Origin: Amylostereum areolatum
Lineage: Eukaryota; Basidiomycota; Agaricomycetes; Russulales; Stereaceae
Direction: 5' to 3'
DNA length: 64,000 bases
NCBI GenBank assembly: GCA_012932865.1
Contig: SAXG01000015.1
Location: 496,001 to 560,000, forward strand
The first letter of the stretch is position 1. The number at the start of each line of letters is the position of its first letter. This document shows positions 62,505-64,000 of the stretch, in pieces. The notes beneath the pieces are model-generated. The model saw only the letters and a list, made by a program, of their open reading frames with translations, was not told the DNA's origin and ran no database searches. A program made the position numbers and the translations under genes.

Positions 62505-64000
62505 ATGAACACGGCATCCAACACCTCAAAACCAGTTTCTAAATGGCCTCTTTCTCGCATTTTATCGTCTGGACTCTTGGTACCCTCTCGTTTCCCTGAC
62601 CCGGATTTCTTCAATCGCTGGCCCCATTCTCGTTTACGATCACATGTACACTCCTCGTTGGAAAAGGACTCAGTGAGGACCGAGACTACGACGCGCGATA
62701 GTTGGGGCGCGTCGCTGGACACAATTAAATCCCCTCCTCCCCCGTATATGTCGCTCTGCACGTCCAACATGACGTTAAACTGTGGCCCAGGTGTGAAGCC
62801 TGCCCTCGAAAAGGACAAAGGAAAGAAGAAGTTCCCACTCGGATGGACCGCCTTCAACCCCGTCAACTGGACCGCCCCGAGAATCCTGGACTCGACCAAA
62901 CCGCGGACCTTCACATGGACCGCGTTCAACCCCATCCTCCAAGTGCCACCTGTGAAAATCCCTAAGACATCGCGCACTCATGTGGGCACCATCCATAGGG
63001 AGAATACGGATGCCACCCGACCACCTCCCCGAGAGGAAGAGGGCATAGTTCGACCTCCTCAGGGCGGATACACGCCAGATCCTTCTTGTAAGGTTGGGGA
63101 CACGAAGCAGGAAAACGGGGACAGGGGTTGCATTGACAGGGAAATCCCGGTGGACCCGAGTATAGCTCGGGACAGGGGAGGCGCAATGGCAGGGGCGCCC
63201 CCCACAGGTGTAAATACATCACGGAAATATGCATTACCTGGAACCGCTCGTTGGACACTGAGACACTTAAGGGAAGACAAACCCGAAAGTGCAATTGCAG
63301 AACTTAGGATATGGACTCATTACAAACGACGCGAGGAAGCCACTCACGAAGCCATCCGAGAAATCAGTCAAATGAAGGATGAGCAGGCAATCCAAGTGCT
63401 GCACGAGCTTCACTCGCCCATGAGATTCATACGTTCCAACGGTCAACAGGAGCAGATCAATGTCCCCATCCAACTCCAATTTGGTCCAAAAACGATACAT
63501 GCCCAAGCCCTGATCGACAGCGGATGTACGGGGTCGTGCATTGATGAAGCCTTCGTCAAAAAGCACGACATTCCCACTCGGAAAACTGCACGACCCATTC
63601 CGGTTTAAAATGCAGATGGAACCCACAACTCGGGAGGACCAATAACCAAGTATGTCACGGCGCACGTAACCATTCATGGACACAAAGAGGACTTCGACTT
63701 AGCGGTTTCACACCTCGGAATGAACATCTACATCGGGCATGAATGGCTTCGACAGCATAACCCATCAATCAATTGGACAGAAGGGACCATCACGTTTGAC
63801 AGATGCCCCAAGGAATGCCAACCTGCGAACTTCAACATTGACGAGGAAGACAAGGAAACACCCGACAAACTCTATCCTCTAGAAGAAGGCGAACAATTAT
63901 ACGCCTTTGACTGGGAAGGTTATAAATCGTCGGCCTCGCTGTACGTCAGGACACTCGCCTCGGACATCGCCATAGCGGAAAACGCGAAGAAAAAAGCTCA
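62505..64000 (+). pseudogene. gypsy-5 Pol start with protease, runs off the window
   Basis: A frame from ATG 62505, beginning with a linker of low similarity to anything I know, then THYKRREEATHEAIREIS, the aspartic protease ALIDSGCTGSCIDEAFVKKH (about 63510) and ARPIPV. A TAA at 63606 follows, after which the same frame continues (NADGTHNSGGPITKYVT, GHEWLRQHNPSINW, QLYAFDWEGYKSS) to the window end. It matches gypsy-1 Pol (51422-50504) closely, so RT would begin soon after 64000. Confidence 0.83.

Overview
This window is repeat-rich heterochromatin from a filamentous basidiomycete, probably an Agaricomycete. The clues are short GT-AG introns of about 50-85 nt, a DUF6589-type gene, a RecQ-like helicase of fungal type, chromodomain Ty3/gypsy elements, and decay dominated by C-to-T changes at CpG. 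I recognise no housekeeping gene. Almost everything is a transposable element, an element fragment, or a broken gene near one. All calls come from reading the sequence; no search was run.

Positions 1-20,700 are a Ty1/copia landscape. A copia element on the minus strand (copia-1) has a 5' LTR at 2682-3132, a primer binding site matching the anticodon arm of initiator tRNA-Met, and an intact Gag-protease-integrase frame that leaves the window at base 1. To its right a block of about 8 kb is present twice (3133-11171 and 12323-19853). By eye the copies are essentially identical. They differ by one 503-bp insertion that is present with a 5-bp target duplication in the left copy and absent from the right copy.

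That insertion belongs to the most striking element here: a miniature LTR retroelement (TRIM) of 209-bp LTR, 85-bp core and 209-bp LTR. Each LTR carries a tRNA-like gene. Five copies give ten tRNA-like genes. Three insertion sites are confirmed by 5-bp duplications and by restoration of the interrupted copia sequence. Solo copia LTRs of about 450 bp lie among the copies, often joining unrelated sequences without target duplications.

Positions 20,700-40,950 hold broken fungal genes. One is cut by a copia LTR at 21949 and a spliced one is cut by a gypsy solo LTR at 26183. There are also two truncated gypsy elements, clusters of a GGTACC-rich hairpin repeat, a DUF6589 pseudogene and a convergent RecQ-like helicase pseudogene.

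Positions 40,966-53,110 are a nested pair. A decayed minus-strand gypsy (gypsy-1) is split by a 7.1-kb plus-strand gypsy (gypsy-2, 43408-50503) with 5-bp target duplications. Joining gypsy-1 across the insertion restores its reverse transcriptase frame. Gypsy-2's LTRs differ at about ten positions, nearly all CpG transitions.

Positions 53,265-59,100 contain a 169-170-bp tandem satellite, an integrase-core pseudogene, a 447-bp Harbinger-like MITE, a GC-rich minisatellite and two fragments of fungal hypothetical genes. From 59112 to the end a third gypsy (gypsy-5) begins with its 5' LTR, an upstream frame, gag and protease, and runs off the window.
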